Below are positions 7,138 through 8,881 of a stretch of 8,881 bases of DNA, one piece after another. The DNA lies in assembly GCA_019308625.1 (NCBI GenBank), contig JAFDHU010000144.1, positions 1-8,881 of the forward strand, given 5' to 3'. The DNA comes from Deltaproteobacteria bacterium. Lineage in GTDB: Bacteria; Desulfobacterota; Desulfobaccia; Desulfobaccales; 0-14-0-80-60-11. The notes under the pieces were generated by a model. The model was given only the letters and a program-made list of their open reading frames with translations. It was not told the DNA's origin and ran no database searches. Within the stretch, counting starts at the first letter, position 1. Each line of letters starts with the position of its first letter. A program made the position numbers and the translations under genes.

Positions 7138-7173
7138 AAAAATCCGGCCGGGCCGCAACATTCAGCCCGGCGG
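7138..7173 (-). terminator. Intrinsic terminator of mntA-hepT
   Basis: On the minus strand CCGCCGGGC pairs with GCCCGG-C-CGG (nine pairs, one unpaired base) around an 11-base loop, followed directly by ATTTTT. The upstream arm uses the last hepT codons (Pro-Pro-Gly) and the stop lies in the loop. This would end the toxin-antitoxin transcript before the 60-residue gene and korB. Confidence 0.6.
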
Positions 7174-7512
7174 CTCAGTGGAGAGGATTTTTTCTAAGTT
7201 CTGGATTAGTATTGGAAGGTCACGCGTCAAAATTTCCCAAAGTATATCCATGTCCACCGAATCATAGCCGTGAATGAGACGATTTCGGAGGCTGATAATT
7301 TGAGCCCAGGGAATGGAAGGGTGCTGTAATTGACATTCTGGAGATACCCGTCTTGCTGCTTCTCCAATGATTTCCATTAAGCGCACGAGAGCCAGGCCTA
7401 AGAGGCGATCAGAATCCAAGTCAGCTCGCGTTTTTCCCTTGATTAAATCCACTGCTTCGCCGGCATAATCCAACATATGCTTCAGGCGGATGGTGTCTTT
7501 AGGAGGCGGCAT
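7162..7512 (-). CDS. hepT: HepT-like HEPN (DUF86) RNase toxin
   Basis: A 116-residue all-helical HEPN-domain protein of the HepT/DUF86 family, the ribonuclease toxin of MNT/HEPN type VII toxin-antitoxin pairs. The catalytic RX4HXY motif is intact as RNRLIHGYD (R76, H81, Y83). In characterised systems the partner nucleotidyltransferase adds AMP groups to that tyrosine and silences the RNase. The surrounding pattern (LVRLMEIIGEAARRVS, then IPWAQIISLRNRLIHGYD) is characteristic. The start at 7512 has a GAGG Shine-Dalgarno and overlaps the end of mntA by 14 bases, implying coupled translation of antitoxin then toxin. The order mntA before hepT is a common variant. Composition (25 of 60 bases G+C at 7321-7380) is lower than the flanking kor genes, consistent with acquisition. 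Confidence 0.9.
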   Translation of the reverse strand: MPPPKDTIRLKHMLDYAGEAVDLIKGKTRADLDSDRLLGLALVRLMEIIGEAARRVSPECQLQHPSIPWAQIISLRNRLIHGYDSVDMDILWEILTRDLPILIQNLEKILSTEPPG

Positions 7513-7801
7513 ATTGGACCTCGGCTTCCTTGATAACCTGTTCCCGGAAGTATGGGCTCAAAAATCCCGGAGTATGAAGTTCCACTTTATGCCCCAGGAT
7601 TTCCGCCAGCTCTTTCTCCATATCAAAAAAGGCCAGCCCCGGGACATGGCCAGGTTCAAATTCCACCAGGACGTCTATATCGCTTTCCGTCCGGAAATCC
7701 TCACGCAACACGGAACCAAAAAATGCCAGTTTGCGGATGCAGTTTTTGCGGCAGAAATCGGCCAATTTTTCAGAGGGAATAGTAATTTTGGCTTTTTTCA
7801 T
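7499..7801 (-). CDS. mntA: MntA-like minimal nucleotidyltransferase antitoxin
   Basis: A 100-residue minimal nucleotidyltransferase with the intact GSX10DXD active site (G29, S30, D41, D43) and a third acidic residue at E74 (KVEL). Proteins of this type are the antitoxins of MNT/HEPN pairs and transfer AMP from ATP to the HepT active-site tyrosine. The ATG at 7801 is chosen because a GGGTGG sequence lies just upstream and the product starts like its relatives (MKKAKITIPSEKL). The frame can be extended 12 codons, but those residues look like leader sequence. The gene is first in a two-gene operon, overlapping hepT by 14 bases. All catalytic residues are present in both partners, so the pair is probably functional. 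Confidence 0.88.
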   Translation of the reverse strand: MKKAKITIPSEKLADFCRKNCIRKLAFFGSVLREDFRTESDIDVLVEFEPGHVPGLAFFDMEKELAEILGHKVELHTPGFLSPYFREQVIKEAEVQYAAS

Positions 7802-8023
7802 GATTCCACCCGTTAGAAAAGCGTTGGTTAAAGACAATGTTTTGCTTTAGTAGCACGTCTCCTACTCACAGAAGTTGGTATAACTGAATAGATCAGGAAT
7901 ACTTTGTCGAATTATCAAAGCTCATTCCAAATTTTTATATTATGAAAATTTTTATTTTTGTTTTTTTAATTCAATTTAGGTGCATTTTTTGCACTATTTA
8001 TATTTATTATTTCAAAAAAAGTA
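7802..8023. other. AT-rich gap upstream of mntA; probable promoter region
   Basis: This 222-base gap has no credible coding frame and becomes very AT-rich beyond about 7900. It must hold the mntA-hepT promoter, unless that pair is read from the membrane-protein gene upstream, but I see no convincing -35/-10 pair. Two small inverted repeats are present: AGTAG/CTACT (7849-7853 and 7862-7866), which could be an operator, and GTGCA/TGCAC (7980-7984 and 7990-7994). On the minus strand the second is followed by A-rich rather than T-rich sequence, so it is not a terminator for the gene ending at 8024. Confidence 0.4.
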
Positions 8024-8614
8024 TTATTTTGAAAAAAAACGGGATGCTTCTTTTATTGCCTTATCAACGAATTCATCGGAAAAAGAAGCTCTTGCGTAAA
8101 AGCTAATGGAGCCTTGAGATAAAGACCAGTTCAGCTCATGTGAAATGCGATATTTAATATAACTATTTAGAGTTAAAGGACTTGGAAGTTCTCCAGAACC
8201 ACTTAATATTGCCCTATGGTCCTCGATTATTTTGAAGGTATCTTCATCTGACATGCCTTGTGATTTTAATTTATAATAAGTTTCGCAAATAGCTACAATA
8301 GAAGCTTCTGGCAAACCCATTAGTTGATTATCAGACATTTTATTAATTTCCCTTATTAAATCAGTAGCAAAATCTTTTAATATTGGGCTTTCCTTTACTC
8401 TTTTTATCGCCAATGATTTTATGAGTTCACTTTTATCATATTTACAAAAGATTTTAATAGATATTATTATTGATACTATAAACCAGACCCCATATATAAA
8501 AAATTCTTGCCACCATTTCATATTCCAAGAATATTTTTCTGATAATATTGTTAAAACAATTATTCCTAATAAAAAAACAAAAATTGTCATTATCATTGCT
8601 TTTTTCATTTTCAC
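8024..8614 (-). CDS. AT-rich two-helix membrane protein, unknown function
   Basis: A 196-residue protein with two N-terminal transmembrane helices (about 6-24 and 38-56) and a soluble C-terminal region of about 140 residues. Charge distribution (MKMKK before helix 1, Lys/Arg-rich after helix 2) predicts both ends in the cytoplasm. The soluble part is mainly helical, with segments such as KDFATDLIREINKMS and SDEDTFKIIEDHRA; I recognise no family or catalytic motif. Translation probably starts at the GTG at 8614, seven bases after AGGAG; an ATG two codons later is the alternative. Base composition is sharply AT-rich (16 of 60 G+C at 8461-8520), unlike the kor genes on either side, strongly suggesting horizontal transfer. 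It lies upstream of mntA-hepT across a 222-base gap, so a shared transcript is possible but not shown. Confidence 0.75.
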   Translation of the reverse strand: MKMKKAMIMTIFVFLLGIIVLTILSEKYSWNMKWWQEFFIYGVWFIVSIIISIKIFCKYDKSELIKSLAIKRVKESPILKDFATDLIREINKMSDNQLMGLPEASIVAICETYYKLKSQGMSDEDTFKIIEDHRAILSGSGELPSPLTLNSYIKYRISHELNWSLSQGSISFYARASFSDEFVDKAIKEASRFFSK

Positions 8615-8688
8615 CCTCTAACTCCTTTATAAAATATTATTTCTAACATCTGATAAAAATAAGTTTTCAGAAAAGAACTTCTTCATCT

Positions 8689-8881
8689 TTACAATTTTAG
8701 TAGCCTCACCAAAATCTCCTCCGGCGTAATCAGTCTCCCGTCAATACGGTTTAAGGTCTCCACCCGGGTCAGACCCTGGTTGATGCGCTTCACCTCCCGG
8801 GAGATCTGGCCCATATTCAACTCCGGCACCAGCACGGCCCGGACCCTTCTTAAGTGCGGCTCCAGCAGCCGGCGGGGGAAG
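8689..8881 (-). CDS. korA: 2-oxoacid:ferredoxin oxidoreductase, alpha subunit, C-terminal tail (partial)
   Basis: Reading from the right edge, 63 codons lead to a TAA at 8689-8691. The tail contains VRAVLVPELNMGQISREVKR and, just before the stop, DGRLITPEEI, which match the C-terminal domain of KorA-type alpha subunits (typical pattern VLVPEMNLGQL, then DG.LITPEEI). The C-terminus looks natural and complete, with no sign of truncation, so the AT-rich cassette begins just after the gene or replaces only its final few codons. In most genomes korB follows korA immediately; here it begins 1.84 kb further on. The rest of korA, and any ferredoxin-like korD, would lie beyond the window. Confidence 0.82.
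   Translation of the reverse strand, partial: FPRRLLEPHLRRVRAVLVPELNMGQISREVKRINQGLTRVETLNRIDGRLITPEEILVRLLKL

Noticed and set aside
7980..7994. GTGCA/TGCAC hairpin as a terminator for the gene ending at 8024
   Set aside because: On the minus strand the hairpin is followed by A-rich, not T-rich, sequence, and the stem is only five pairs.
8627..8686. A 19-codon reading frame starting two bases after the korA stop (a possible leader peptide)
   Set aside because: No Shine-Dalgarno sequence, very AT-rich, too short, and no regulatory hairpin follows; likely chance.
6846..8688. Transposon or insertion sequence ends flanking the cassette
   Set aside because: I found no transposase, terminal inverted repeats or convincing direct repeat; matches such as TTTCAG are too short to count.

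Overview
The window is a dense, single-strand stretch of a bacterial chromosome: every supported gene reads on the minus strand, so biological order runs from high to low coordinates. Most of it is GC-rich (41 of 60 bases G+C at 6481-6540). The gene set points to an anaerobe: a ferredoxin-linked 2-oxoacid (probably 2-oxoglutarate) oxidoreductase, a SplB-like radical SAM protein and a cysteine-rich DUF1284 protein. A Desulfobacterota-like (sulfate-reducing or syntrophic) anaerobe is my guess from gene style. No rRNA or other taxonomic marker is present.

Right third (8881 to 5281): the C-terminal tail of korA ends at 8689, and its expected partner korB does not start until 6845. Between them lie about 1.84 kb with (i) a strongly AT-rich stretch carrying a two-helix membrane protein of unknown function (16 of 60 bases G+C at 8461-8520), (ii) an MntA/HepT (MNT/HEPN) toxin-antitoxin pair of intermediate composition (25 of 60 at 7321-7380), closed by a terminator whose stem uses the last hepT codons, and (iii) a 60-residue protein of unknown function. 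This looks like an accessory cassette that split the kor operon. korB is followed by korC. The 128-bp gap between them is almost entirely three consecutive GC-rich palindromes, one of which forms the stop codon and the glycine tail of KorB.

Middle (5252 to 1574): a CPA2 (Kef-type) cation:proton antiporter with RCK/TrkA domains, broken by an apparent one-base insertion near 4324-4333; a small multi-helix membrane protein; and a lone trpD.

Left end (1512 to 1): a tightly coupled trio of a DUF1284 cysteine-rich protein, a SplB-like radical SAM protein and the start of a third gene that leaves the window. Both junctions are 4-base stop/start overlaps.

The kor genes supply the core metabolism (reversible 2-oxoglutarate/succinyl-CoA interconversion with ferredoxin). 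The points of most interest are the split operon, the palindrome array, the antiporter frameshift and the uncharacterised DUF1284-radical SAM trio. No tRNA, rRNA, CRISPR array or recognisable transposase is visible.
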